This document shows positions 1 to 7,978 of a stretch of 64,000 nucleotides of DNA, piece by piece (positions within the stretch are counted from its first letter, which is position 1; each line of letters starts with the position of its first letter). A program made the position numbers and the translations under genes. This stretch comes from JBBQLG01 sp038327655 (GTDB lineage: Bacteria; Bacteroidota; Bacteroidia; Cytophagales; Spirosomataceae), in contig JBBQLG010000012.1 in NCBI GenBank assembly GCA_038327655.1, positions 1 to 64,000 of the forward strand. The letters are read 5' to 3'. The notes under the pieces are model-generated. The model had not been told where the DNA came from and made no database searches. It worked only from the letters and a program-made list of their open reading frames with translations.

Positions 1-1850
1 GTCTCGATCTCGTTTTCTTCGACGTATTTGGTAATCAGGTCAATGAACTGCCGCCCGAACTTCTGCACCTTGCCCATGCCGACGCCGTTGATCTGCGCCA
101 TTTCTTCGCCGGACGTTGGGTAGGTCGTCGCCATTTCTTCCAGCGACGGGTCCTGGAAGATAACGTACGGCGGCAGGTTCTTTTCTTTGGCAACCCGCTT
201 CCGCAGGGCTTTCAGTTGGCCCAAAAGCTCTTCGTCGTAAGCAGCTCCGCCGTTGTTAGGCGCATTGTCGGAGTCTTCTTCCTTTTCGGCGATAAGCTGC
301 GCGTAATCGTGATCTTTGGAGAGCGTAACCGGATACGGGTCTTCGATGTAAGTCAACCCCTTGCGGGTCAGTTTCAGCACCCCGTAGTTATCGGCGTCCT
401 TCTCGATGTAGCCCAGAATAGTGATCTGACGGAGCAGCGAACACCAGAATTCGGTATCCTCGTTGTACTCCCGGCCTTTGCCGTATACGCCGAGATTATT
501 GTGTTCGTAGCTGGTAACGTACTGATTGTCAACGGCAGTAAGCACGTCGGACAGGTGATGCACGTCGAATCGCTGATCGGTTTGCAGCACCGATTGCAAC
601 GCCAGAACCACTTCGTCCTGCACCTTAAATTTCTCGGTCGGTTTCAAACAGTTGTCACAGAAGCCGCAGTCTTTCTCGACGTATTCGCCAAAATAACCCA
701 GCAACTGCCGTCGCCGACACGAGCCGAGATTGGCGTACGATACCATTTCGGTGAGCAGGTGTTTAGCATTGTCGCGCTCCGTTACCGACTTGTCTTTGTT
801 GAATTTCTCTAATTTCAGAATGTCGTCGTGGCTGTAAAACATCACGCAGTTGCCCTCCAGCCCGTCGCGCCCCGCCCGGCCTGTTTCCTGATAATAGCCT
901 TCGAGCGATTTGGGTGCATCGTAGTGAATCACGAACCGGACATCGGGTTTGTCAATGCCCATGCCGAAGGCGATGGTGGCGCAAATAACCTCGGCGTCTT
1001 CGTTCAGGAAGGCATCCTGATTATTCATCCGCGTCACGGGATCAAGACCGGCGTGGTAGGGGAGTGCGCGTACGTCGTTGACGGTCAGCAGTTCAGCGAT
1101 CTCCTCGACCGTTTTGCGGCTTAGACAGTAAATGATTCCCGACTTGCCCTTGTTCTGCTTTACGTACTTGATGAGCTGCTTTTTAGCGTCGACCTTCGGC
1201 TTAATCTCGTAGTAGAGATTCTTGCGGTTGAACGACGTTTTATAAATGTCAGCATCCTCCATCTGGAGGTTTTTCTGAATATCCGTCTGTACTTTGGGCG
1301 TCGCCGTGGCGGTAAGGGCAATCACGGGCAGGTTACCGATGTTGTCGACAATGCCCCGGATTTTGCGGTATTCCGGCCGGAAGTCGTGCCCCCATTCCGA
1401 GATACAGTGGGCCTCGTCGATGGCTACGAACGAGATCGTTGCCTTGCGAAGAAAGTCTAAGTTCTCCTCTTTAGTGAGCGATTCGGGAGCGATGTACAGC
1501 AGTTTGAGTGACCCGTTGAGCGTGTCTTTCTTCACCTTGTTCATCTCAGCCTTCGAGAGCGTCGAGTTGAGAAACTGCGCATTCACGCCGAAGGCATTCA
1601 GTTGGTCGACCTGATTTTTCATCAGGGCAATCAGGGGCGAAATCACCACCGCCGTTCCTTCGCTGACGATGGCCGGCAACTGGTAGCACAACGACTTGCC
1701 GGCCCCGGTGGGCATAATGACGAATGTGTTCCGCCCGGCCAGGATGCTGTGAATAATGGCTTCCTGATCTCCTCTGAACTGGTTATACCCGAAAATATCT
1801 CTAAGCCTCTCTTTGAGGGTTACTTGCACCGTTTGGTCCACCTGCATCAT
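1..1850 (-). CDS. recQ: ATP-dependent DNA helicase RecQ (3' end cut by window edge)
   Basis: Superfamily 2 3'-5' DNA helicase used in recombinational repair and replication-fork processing. Reading leftward from the double ATG at 1845-1850, the protein shows Walker A MPTGAGKS, the DEAH box, the helicase C half with the QETGRAGRDG motif VI, and an RQC zinc site (CRRRQL followed by CGFCDNC). It then enters an HRDC-like segment (EEMAQINGVGMGKVQKFG) and runs off the window with no stop codon. The C-terminal end is therefore unseen. It is divergent from kdsD with about 195 bp between the start codons. Several plus-strand open frames inside it are shadows. Family assignment is firm. Confidence 0.96.
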   Translation of the reverse strand, partial: MMQVDQTVQVTLKERLRDIFGYNQFRGDQEAIIHSILAGRNTFVIMPTGAGKSLCYQLPAIVSEGTAVVISPLIALMKNQVDQLNAFGVNAQFLNSTLSKAEMNKVKKDTLNGSLKLLYIAPESLTKEENLDFLRKATISFVAIDEAHCISEWGHDFRPEYRKIRGIVDNIGNLPVIALTATATPKVQTDIQKNLQMEDADIYKTSFNRKNLYYEIKPKVDAKKQLIKYVKQNKGKSGIIYCLSRKTVEEIAELLTVNDVRALPYHAGLDPVTRMNNQDAFLNEDAEVICATIAFGMGIDKPDVRFVIHYDAPKSLEGYYQETGRAGRDGLEGNCVMFYSHDDILKLEKFNKDKSVTERDNAKHLLTEMVSYANLGSCRRRQLLGYFGEYVEKDCGFCDNCLKPTEKFKVQDEVVLALQSVLQTDQRFDVHHLSDVLTAVDNQYVTSYEHNNLGVYGKGREYNEDTEFWCSLLRQITILGYIEKDADNYGVLKLTRKGLTYIEDPYPVTLSKDHDYAQLIAEKEEDSDNAPNNGGAAYDEELLGQLKALRKRVAKEKNLPPYVIFQDPSLEEMATTYPTSGEEMAQINGVGMGKVQKFGRQFIDLITKYVEENEIE

Positions 1851-1892
1851 TCTCTGTTCGTACGGAAGGTTACTATACTATCGGTTTGACTG

Positions 1893-1900
1893 TATCTTTG
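1893..1900 (+). promoter_or_regulatory. Putative promoter -7 box (TATCTTTG) upstream of kdsD
   Basis: TATCTTTG fits the Bacteroidota -7 consensus TAnnTTTG. It lies in the recQ/kdsD divergent gap and points toward kdsD, leaving a leader of about 140 nt. No clear TTG at -33 is visible, so this is a motif call only. Confidence 0.4.
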
Positions 1901-2045
1901 TCTGCTGAAATTACCGATTTAAGGGATACTACTGCTCGTTATTGCAGAAAAATTAGTGCCAAACTGCTGGCCGACCCCCCGACCGTTTCATTGAAGAAAG
2001 TAAGCGAATTTACAACGCAGCGCGTCGAAAACACGCATTTCACAG

Positions 2046-3014
2046 TTGAAGGTACTAAAAAATCTACAATCCATCGCCCGGTTGGTGCTCCTGGCCGAAG
2101 CCGACGCCATCCGAAATGCTATCGATCAACTCGATGGGCAGTTCGAGGCCGCCGTGATGGCCATTCTCGAAAGTCGGGGCCGGGTCGTTATCACCGGAAT
2201 CGGTAAAAGCGCGCTGGTGGGACAGAAAATCGTGGCCACCCTCAACTCGACCGGCACGCCCGCGCTGTTCATGCACGCGGCCGATGCCATTCATGGCGAC
2301 CTCGGCATGATTCAGGCCGGGGATATTGTGCTGTGCATTTCCAAGAGCGGCAACACGCCCGAAATCAAGGTTCTATTACCCTTGCTGAAACGGTCGGGTG
2401 TACGGCTGATCGCCTTAGTGTGTGATACGGATTCGTACTTAGCCGCCCATGCCGACTTTGTGATACGGGCCTACAGCGAACGCGAAGCCGATCCGCTCAA
2501 CTTAGTGCCCACCACGAGTACCATCGTGGCCATGGCAATGGGCGATGCGCTGGCGGTGAGTTTGCTGGAAGCCCGCGATTTTTCCCGGGCTGATTTTGCC
2601 CGTTACCATCCCGGCGGGGCATTAGGCAAGAAGCTGTACCTTAAAGTGAGCGATGTGTACCCGCACAATCAGTGCCCGCAGGTAGCGCCCGGCACAAATT
2701 TGCACGACGTCATTCTGGAGATTACTTCGAAACGGCTGGGAGCCACTGCCGTGCTGGATGAGGCTAATTTACTGGTAGGCATTGTTACGGATGGTGATCT
2801 CCGGCGGATGCTCAATACCCACGACGAGTACAAACACCTCTGCGCCCGCGATATCATGACGCCCGCGCCCATCTGCGTCGCGCCCGATGATTATGCCGTC
2901 GAAGCCCTGCAATTGATGCAGGCCCGTAACATCACGCAGTTAATCGTAGCCGATGGCCGGGTGCTGAAGGGGTTCGTCCACCTGCACGATCTGCTGCGGG
3001 AGGGGCTGGTGTGA
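2046..3014 (+). CDS. kdsD: Arabinose-5-phosphate isomerase, KdsD/KpsF family
   Basis: Interconverts ribulose 5-phosphate and arabinose 5-phosphate, the first step of the Kdo branch of lipopolysaccharide core synthesis. The 322-residue protein has an N-terminal SIS sugar-phosphate domain (ITGIGKSALVGQK near residue 55, CISKSGNTPEI near 105, a YHPGGALGKK stretch near 200) and two C-terminal CBS domains (about 210-265 and 272-322), the standard architecture. The start used is a TTG at 2046: no in-frame ATG fits the usual N-terminus, so the exact start is less certain than the function. It converges on the DUF4293 gene, with a 29-bp hairpin between them. Confidence 0.92.
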   Translation: MKVLKNLQSIARLVLLAEADAIRNAIDQLDGQFEAAVMAILESRGRVVITGIGKSALVGQKIVATLNSTGTPALFMHAADAIHGDLGMIQAGDIVLCISKSGNTPEIKVLLPLLKRSGVRLIALVCDTDSYLAAHADFVIRAYSEREADPLNLVPTTSTIVAMAMGDALAVSLLEARDFSRADFARYHPGGALGKKLYLKVSDVYPHNQCPQVAPGTNLHDVILEITSKRLGATAVLDEANLLVGIVTDGDLRRMLNTHDEYKHLCARDIMTPAPICVAPDDYAVEALQLMQARNITQLIVADGRVLKGFVHLHDLLREGLV

Positions 3015-3023
3015 TTTGACGTT

Positions 3024-3096
3024 TTTTGTCATCCTGAGGCACGAAGGATCTTGGCTATACAATCGCTAAGATCCTTCGTGCCTCAGGATGACAAAA
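3024..3096. repeat. Long palindromic repeat (REP-like), possible bidirectional terminator
   Basis: Perfect 29-bp inverted repeat: left arm 3024-3052 containing GTCATCCTGAGG, right arm 3068-3096 containing CCTCAGGATGAC, separated by 15 nt. It fills the 86-bp gap between the convergent kdsD and DUF4293 genes and ends 4 bp before the DUF4293 stop. The stem starts with TTTT and ends with AAAA, so it could terminate transcription both ways. From memory, very similar ATCCTGAGG...GAAGGATCT hairpins are dispersed in many bacterial genomes; that has not been checked here. Confidence 0.75.
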
Positions 3097-3100
3097 TCTA

Positions 3101-3574
3101 TTACCGAAACCGGTTCGATTCTTTCACCAGCTTTTCGTCGCGCCGGATAAAGCGGTTCGCCAGGCCGTTGGCGAATAAAGAGCCGATAATGGCGTAGAAA
3201 CCCGGCAAAAATGATCCCTGATCGGCGGGGTTGCCGTATTCTTTGCCGAGGTAAAGCGTCCGGTACAGAATCAGCCCCGTTATAATCATGAGCAGGAGCG
3301 AGTTTACGGCGCAAAGGGCCTGTTGCTGCAACCGGTTTTTGTACTGAAACATGGCGTACAGCGCCACAAGGCCAACGAGAGCCAACAACGCACCAAGGTA
3401 CCAGATGGGTTGAATGAACGTGGTAACACCCGCCTGATACGAATACTGGAACGAGGTAAGCCGGGCCATTTCCGGCAGATTGGGACCGGCTTTTTCCCAG
3501 ATTGGACTGGCTACCGCAAAACCCATGCAGAGGGTGATGAGAAATAAAAATATACTTTGAGCGCGTTGAATCAT
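3101..3574 (-). CDS. DUF4293 family membrane protein
   Basis: A 157-residue integral membrane protein matching the Bacteroidota-specific DUF4293 family in length and pattern. It starts MIQRAQSIFLFL, with a first hydrophobic segment at about 5-24, a second after FIQPIWYLGALLALVG, a third around LLLMIITGLIL, and a fourth around GFYAIIGSLFANGLA, followed by a basic tail (RFIRRDEKLV). The function is unknown. A TACCTTTG box on the same strand lies 20 bp upstream of the start. It is divergent from mnmD. Confidence 0.85.
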   Translation of the reverse strand: MIQRAQSIFLFLITLCMGFAVASPIWEKAGPNLPEMARLTSFQYSYQAGVTTFIQPIWYLGALLALVGLVALYAMFQYKNRLQQQALCAVNSLLLMIITGLILYRTLYLGKEYGNPADQGSFLPGFYAIIGSLFANGLANRFIRRDEKLVKESNRFR

Positions 3575-3593
3575 GACGATCGTTTCTGGGCCA

Positions 3594-3601
3594 CAAAGGT
3601 A
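3594..3601 (-). promoter_or_regulatory. Putative -7 box (TACCTTTG) for the DUF4293 gene
   Basis: The reverse complement of CAAAGGTA gives TACCTTTG, an exact TAnnTTTG match, 20 bp before the ATG at 3574. No clear -33 TTG is seen. Confidence 0.5.
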
Positions 3602-3618
3602 GCCTAAAGCAAAGAATT

Positions 3619-4284
3619 ATGGAAGCAGCCCATCAGATCGTACTTACTGCCGATGGCTCACATTCGGTCTACAACCCCGAAGTGGGTAAGCATTATCACT
3701 CTATTTTTGGTGCCGTACAGGAGTCCGAGCGTGTGTATATTGACTTAGGGCTGAAACCTGCGTTAGCGCGTTTCGCCGGGGAGTTGGCCGTGTTCGAGAT
3801 GGGGTTTGGGACGGGGTTGAATGCCCTGCTCACGGCGCGTATCGCAGAAGAACAGCAACGGAAGATTATTTATACGGCAGTTGAGTCTGATCCGCTCTCC
3901 TTGGAAGATGCCCGACAACTAAACTACGGTACGCTACTGAATACGCTGTACCTGACGGCCCTGCATGAGTCGCTCTGGGAAGTGCCGGTTGCTATTCATC
4001 CGTACTTCACGCTGATAAAAAGACGGGGCACAATACAGGACGTTATACTTGACGGACAATACAACCTCGTCTATTACGATGCGTTTGCCCCAACGGCCCA
4101 GCCGGAATTATGGACGGATGCCATTTTCGGTAAGATTGCAGAACACACCGTACCGGGCGGTTTTCTGACGACGTACTGCTCCAAAAGCATTGTACAGCGG
4201 GCATTGCGGGCCAGTGGTTTTACGGTGGAGAAACACCCCGGACCCTTCCGTAAGCGGGAAATACTTCGCGCGGTTCTACTTTAA
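3619..4284 (+). CDS. mnmD: tRNA 5-methylaminomethyl-2-thiouridine methyltransferase, MnmD-type
   Basis: SAM-dependent methyltransferase of the Methyltransf_30/MnmD family, expected to complete the mnm5s2U wobble modification of certain tRNAs. The 221-residue protein has the SAM-binding motif I FEMGFGTGLN at residues 59-68 and the family motif YYDAFAPTAQPELWT around 150. It corresponds to the N-terminal half of the enterobacterial fused MnmC, with no oxidoreductase half attached, as usual in Bacteroidota. Its stop overlaps the stop of the convergent fRMsr gene by 4 bp. Confidence 0.9.
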   Translation: MEAAHQIVLTADGSHSVYNPEVGKHYHSIFGAVQESERVYIDLGLKPALARFAGELAVFEMGFGTGLNALLTARIAEEQQRKIIYTAVESDPLSLEDARQLNYGTLLNTLYLTALHESLWEVPVAIHPYFTLIKRRGTIQDVILDGQYNLVYYDAFAPTAQPELWTDAIFGKIAEHTVPGGFLTTYCSKSIVQRALRASGFTVEKHPGPFRKREILRAVLL

Positions 4285-4766
4285 ACCAAATCTGAAATCA
4301 ACCGGGCTACCTGCTCCAGATAGGCGACATCTACCGCGCTGAAGTCAGCCAATTGATCGCTGTCCACGTCGAGTACCATGACGACGGCACCGGCTTTGTC
4401 GAACACGGGTACGACCACTTCTGACTTCGACGCCGAACTACAGGCGATGTGACCGGGAAACTGCTCCACATCGGGCACCAAAATTGTCTCGCGACGGGTG
4501 TAAGCCGCGCCACAAACGCCCTTGTCGAAGTGGATGCGGGTATAGGCGATTGGTCCCTGAAACGGACCTAATACCAACTGATTGTCTTTGGTCAGGTAAA
4601 AGCCAACCCAAAAAAAGCCAAATGCTTCTTTAAGCGCGGCTGTGATGTTGGCGAGATTCGCGATCAAATCTGGCTCACCGGCGGTCAGGGCACTGAGTTG
4701 CGGCAAGAGCGTTGTGTAGATTTCCCGACGGTCGGCCGTTTGGGGAATGAGCAGTGTTTCGGCCAT
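4281..4766 (-). CDS. Free methionine-(R)-sulfoxide reductase, GAF-domain (fRMsr)
   Basis: Single-GAF-domain enzyme that reduces free methionine-R-sulfoxide. The 161-residue protein has GPFQGPIAYTRI, then GVCG with Cys85, then GHIACSSASKSE with Cys109. These align with the two essential cysteines of characterised fRMsr enzymes. The third, auxiliary cysteine (Cys84 in the E. coli protein) is replaced by Tyr75 (codon TAT), so the disulfide relay would have to run on two cysteines. The start ATG overlaps the stop of the upstream gene as TAATG, which indicates translational coupling. Confidence 0.88.
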   Translation of the reverse strand: MAETLLIPQTADRREIYTTLLPQLSALTAGEPDLIANLANITAALKEAFGFFWVGFYLTKDNQLVLGPFQGPIAYTRIHFDKGVCGAAYTRRETILVPDVEQFPGHIACSSASKSEVVVPVFDKAGAVVMVLDVDSDQLADFSAVDVAYLEQVARLISDLV

Positions 4767-5278
4767 TACGCCGGTACGTTTTTAAAGTAACGTTTCAGCC
4801 ACGTATCGGTCGCCTTCACCTGCCAGGTGGTCAAAAACTCGGCCTTAGACTTCACCAGCGTATTAAAAACCAGCGTATCCGGTGTCAAACGACCATCGGC
4901 AACGGCTATTTTAAGCTCCGGCAGGGCCAGCGTTTTCACCGATCCATCTGCCGCCCGGTAAGCCGCCGACCGATCCATAAAATCAACCGGCGTACCCGCC
5001 TGACCCAATTGCTGACCAGTCTGTTGCACCAACCGAACCGATGCGTCAATGGAACAACCGCTTGGCAGGGCCTGATCTTCATCGACTGCCACCACCACAA
5101 ACCGATTTTCGACCACCTGCGCCGATGCCAGCAATGGTTGACCATGCGCAGCCCAGCCGTTCAGAGCCGGTTGTAATGACTGTTCAATGATGGATACGTC
5201 GGCCGACGATAAGGGCCGGTTGGCCTGATACACCCAAACACGGGCATCATCGGCAATTTTATCAAAGTCGATCCACAT
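4766..5278 (-). CDS. Conserved Cytophagales protein, often misnamed 'ABC transporter ATPase'
   Basis: Start set at the ATG at 5278 (MWIDFDKIADDARVWVYQANRPL), which begins the conserved part; the longer open frame upstream adds a poor N-terminus. The product has 170 residues. I recognise it as a small family next to Fe-S electron-transfer genes in Cytophagales that databases often label as an ABC transporter ATPase. No Walker A, Walker B or signature motif is present, so that label should not be used. It shares TAATG coupling with the downstream fRMsr gene. The function is unknown. Confidence 0.7.
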   Translation of the reverse strand: MWIDFDKIADDARVWVYQANRPLSSADVSIIEQSLQPALNGWAAHGQPLLASAQVVENRFVVVAVDEDQALPSGCSIDASVRLVQQTGQQLGQAGTPVDFMDRSAAYRAADGSVKTLALPELKIAVADGRLTPDTLVFNTLVKSKAEFLTTWQVKATDTWLKRYFKNVPA

Positions 5279-5288
5279 AAATGTAGCG

Positions 5289-5346
5289 ATTAGTGAACAG
5301 TGGTTAGTGGGCAGGAAAACACCAATCACTGCCTGCTAACCCCTGA
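5289..5346. repeat. Imperfect palindromic intergenic repeat, GGTTAGTGGGCAG family (copy A)
   Basis: Contains CAGTGGTTAGTGGGCAGG followed after 8 nt by AATCACTGCCTGCTAACC, its imperfect reverse complement. The same TTAGTGGGyAG core recurs near 45370 and 62980, and partly near 42835, always between genes. Confidence 0.55.
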
Positions 5347-5348
5347 AA

Positions 5349-6152
5349 TTATAACCCTTGCCCGCGCGCGATGAGTTCCGCAATATCGTAGACCTTCACC
5401 GAATCCTCGCGGTTCTGGTTTTTTACGCCATCGGACATCATGGTCATGCAGAAGGGGCACGAAACCGCAATGGTGTCGGCACCGGTAGCTAAGGCTTCCT
5501 GTACCCGCTCGATGTTGATTTCTTTTTTACCCGGCTCGGCGTCCTTAAAATACTGTCCGCCACCGGCTCCGCAACAGAGTCCGTTTGCCCGTGAACGTTT
5601 CATCTCCACCAGATCGGCGTCCAATGCCTGTAGCACTTCGCGGGGGGCTTCGTATACTTTGTTAGCCCGGCCGAGGTAGCAGGAATCGTGGAACGTAATC
5701 CGGCGACCCTTAAATGACTCGCCATCCTGCACCTTCACGCGTCCCTCATTGATGAGTTGCTGCAAAAACTGCGAATGGTGAATAACTTCGTAGTTCCCGC
5801 CCAGTTCGGGGTACTCGTTTTTGATCGTGTTGAAGCAGTGCGGGCAGGCCGTCACGATCTTTTTGACGTTGTAGCCGTTCAGCACCTGAATGTTCGAGAC
5901 GGCCTGCATCTGAAACAGAAACTCATTACCCGCCCGACGCGCTGGATCACCGGTGCAGCCTTCTTCCGGCCCCAGCACAGCGAACTTGATGCCGACGTGG
6001 TTCAGAATACGAACAAAAGCGATGGTAACGCGCTTGTAACGGTCGTCGAAGGAGCCGGCGCAGCCAACCCAAAAGAGAATTTCTGGTGCGTCACCAGCCG
6101 CGGCCATGTCGGCCATTGTCGGAACGCTGTATGTTTTTACGTCTTGTGTCAT
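5349..6152 (-). CDS. (Fe-S)-binding oxidoreductase with two CCG domains (GlpC/HdrB/LutA-like)
   Basis: A 267-residue soluble protein starting at the ATG at 6152 (MTQDVKTYSV). It has two cysteine-rich CCG domains: FWVGCAGSF (Cys31), EEGCTGD (Cys66) and TACPHC (Cys103/106), then DSCYLGR, GLCCGAGGG and VSCPFC. This family binds Fe-S clusters and passes electrons in heterodisulfide-reductase-like and quinone-linked complexes. It lies immediately downstream of a membrane protein with a two-cluster ferredoxin domain (41 bp apart), so the two most likely form one membrane complex. The electron donor is not identifiable from sequence. Confidence 0.85.
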   Translation of the reverse strand: MTQDVKTYSVPTMADMAAAGDAPEILFWVGCAGSFDDRYKRVTIAFVRILNHVGIKFAVLGPEEGCTGDPARRAGNEFLFQMQAVSNIQVLNGYNVKKIVTACPHCFNTIKNEYPELGGNYEVIHHSQFLQQLINEGRVKVQDGESFKGRRITFHDSCYLGRANKVYEAPREVLQALDADLVEMKRSRANGLCCGAGGGQYFKDAEPGKKEINIERVQEALATGADTIAVSCPFCMTMMSDGVKNQNREDSVKVYDIAELIARGQGL

Positions 6153-6193
6153 GGGAACAGTTTGTGGTTTTTGCCAGCCCGGCACAAATACAT

Positions 6194-7582
6194 TTAAGCT
6201 TTTGCTACTGGTTCGTTTACCTGTTCGGCCCAGTTAAACCGGTCGCTCGGCGAGAATTTCCAGGGGGCCATGTTGTTTTCGATATTGCTGAACATAGCAT
6301 TCCACGAGGCCGGAGCCTGCGCTTCTTCCATGACCCGATACCGGCGTAGTTGCAGAATAATGTCCAACGGGCTGATGTTGACCGGGCAGGCATTCACACA
6401 GGCCTGACAGGTGGTACAGGCGTTGATTTCTTCAACCGAAATGTAATCGCCCAATAGGGATTTATCGTCTTTGAAGTCGGGGCCGTTGGCTTTCCAGCCG
6501 CGCTGAATGTCTTCCATCCGGTCGCGGGTACTCATCATGATCTTGCGGGGTGATAACTTTTTGCCGGTCATGGTGGCCGGACAAGCCGCCGAACACCGTC
6601 CGCATTCCGTGCAGGAATAAGCATTCATGAGGTTAATCCACTTCAGATCGGCCACGTCTTTTGCCCCGAAACGTTCGATTTCACTCGGCTGCTCACCATT
6701 CTCATTGGTCTGTGTACCGTTCGCGGCTACTGTTGGTTCGATGCCCAGTGCTAACTGTACTTCGCTCGTGATGGCGGGCATATTCTGCATCTCGCCTTTG
6801 GGTTGCAGGTCGGAGAAATAAACGTTCGGGAAGGCCAGCCCAATGTGCAGGTGCTTGGAATACGTCACGTACACGGCAAACGCCAGAATACCCAGAATGT
6901 GGAACCACCACGCAGACCGTTCGTAAGCGACCAGGGCCGTATCGCTGAAACCCGTAAACAGTGGTTTCAGGTAGCCGCTGATCAGAAAATCCGGAATTAC
7001 GCCTTTCAATTCACCGTAGTGTCCCACGCCCCGTTCGCGCAAAACGGTGTCCGACGCGTTCCAGGTCAGAAACGCGATCATCAGCAGAATCTCGGCGGCC
7101 AGAATAATCGTTGCATCGAGCCGGGGCCAGCGCGGGCGCATTTCCCGGTAATTTTCCGGTTGGAAACGGTCGACTTTGGCTACGTACCGGCGGCTCAGAA
7201 ACACCACGCAAACGGCCAGCACACCAAAAGCCAGTACCTCAAAAATATTAATCAGATACGGATAAATCGGCGCGATGTAAGGGGCAAACAGCCGGTGCGT
7301 CCCCAGAATACCGTCCAGAATAATCTCGACAATCTCGACATTGATGATGATAAAGCCGACGTAAATGACAAAGTGCATCACACCCACCAACACATTAGTA
7401 AGCATCTTTTTCTGCCCAAACGCGACCAAGGCCATTATTTTCCACCGTTCGCCGGGATTATCGGTACGGTCTTCATCCCGGCCGAGCTGGATGGTCTTCC
7501 GAATGAGGCCAACGCGCTGAACAGCGTAATAAACAGTGACAGCCAGCGCGGCAACGAACAAAATCTGCTGAATGATTTCCAT
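6194..7582 (-). CDS. Membrane-bound 4Fe-4S dicluster electron-transfer protein
   Basis: About 462 residues from the ATG at 7582 (MEIIQQILFV). The first two thirds carry several membrane segments (around 5-25, 70-95, 115-140, 165-185, 240-260) reminiscent of nitrate-reductase gamma/HdrE-type subunits. The C-terminal part has two [4Fe-4S] motifs, CTECGRCSAACP and CTTCQACVNACP. With the CCG protein downstream it would pass electrons between the quinone pool and an unknown partner. It heads the leftward group that continues through the small protein and fRMsr. Confidence 0.85.
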   Translation of the reverse strand: MEIIQQILFVAALAVTVYYAVQRVGLIRKTIQLGRDEDRTDNPGERWKIMALVAFGQKKMLTNVLVGVMHFVIYVGFIIINVEIVEIILDGILGTHRLFAPYIAPIYPYLINIFEVLAFGVLAVCVVFLSRRYVAKVDRFQPENYREMRPRWPRLDATIILAAEILLMIAFLTWNASDTVLRERGVGHYGELKGVIPDFLISGYLKPLFTGFSDTALVAYERSAWWFHILGILAFAVYVTYSKHLHIGLAFPNVYFSDLQPKGEMQNMPAITSEVQLALGIEPTVAANGTQTNENGEQPSEIERFGAKDVADLKWINLMNAYSCTECGRCSAACPATMTGKKLSPRKIMMSTRDRMEDIQRGWKANGPDFKDDKSLLGDYISVEEINACTTCQACVNACPVNISPLDIILQLRRYRVMEEAQAPASWNAMFSNIENNMAPWKFSPSDRFNWAEQVNEPVAKA

Positions 7583-7665
7583 AAAATTTAGGTGGCTAAG
7601 CGGACTGATGGTCAACGATTTCGACAGCCAGGGGTTAAGAAACTAAAAAAAGTAGCGGACAACGG

Positions 7666-7696
7666 TTGCAAAACGACCTGTGTCGCCTTACCTTTG
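7666..7696 (+). promoter_or_regulatory. Promoter of tRNA-Phe (TTG -33, TACCTTTG -7)
   Basis: TTG at 7666-7668 and TACCTTTG at 7689-7696, 20 bp apart, make a full Bacteroidota-type promoter. The mature tRNA starts 22 nt downstream at 7718. Confidence 0.7.
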
Positions 7697-7717
7697 CACC
7701 CACATTTACAGTAAACC

Positions 7718-7790
7718 GGTGATGTAGCTCAGTTGGTAGAGCAAAGGACTGAAAATCCTTGTGTCGGCGGTTCGATTCCGTCCATCACCA
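7718..7790 (+). tRNA. tRNA-Phe (anticodon GAA)
   Basis: A 73-nt cloverleaf. The acceptor stem GGTGATG pairs with CATCACC, with discriminator A at 7790. The D-arm is GCTCAGTTGGTAGAGC. The anticodon stem AAGGA/TCCTT encloses loop CTGAAAA, giving anticodon GAA. The T-arm contains TTCGATT. The 3' CCA is not encoded. A dedicated promoter and terminator flank it, so it is transcribed alone. Confidence 0.96.
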
Positions 7791-7797
7791 CATTCCA

Positions 7798-7827
7798 AAG
7801 CCTCTTCCACCGAAGGGGCTTTTTTTA
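7798..7827 (+). terminator. Rho-independent terminator of tRNA-Phe
   Basis: AAGCCTCTT / AAGGGGCTT, a 9-bp stem with one G-U pair and a 6-nt loop, followed by a run of seven T. Confidence 0.85.
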
Positions 7828-7978
7828 TGACCAAAATCGGGGTGATTTGTTTGTTTATCATGCGTAATGGTATGCAAGCATACTATTTTTTGCGATAGCA
7901 AATATACAACGCCCACCCGTTTCGGCAAGCACATCCAGCCACAATTTTGGTATTAATCCGGGATCAAAAAGGCCTAAA

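Noticed and set aside
216..1889. Plus-strand open frames across the left end
   Set aside because: They are antisense shadows of recQ, whose protein reads cleanly on the minus strand with all helicase motifs.
1886..2206. 106-residue frame overlapping the kdsD start
   Set aside because: Overlaps kdsD in another frame; its sequence is low-complexity and matches no family.
4766..5278. Name 'ABC transporter ATPase' for this gene
   Set aside because: No Walker A, Walker B, Q-loop or LSGGQ signature is present in 170 residues.
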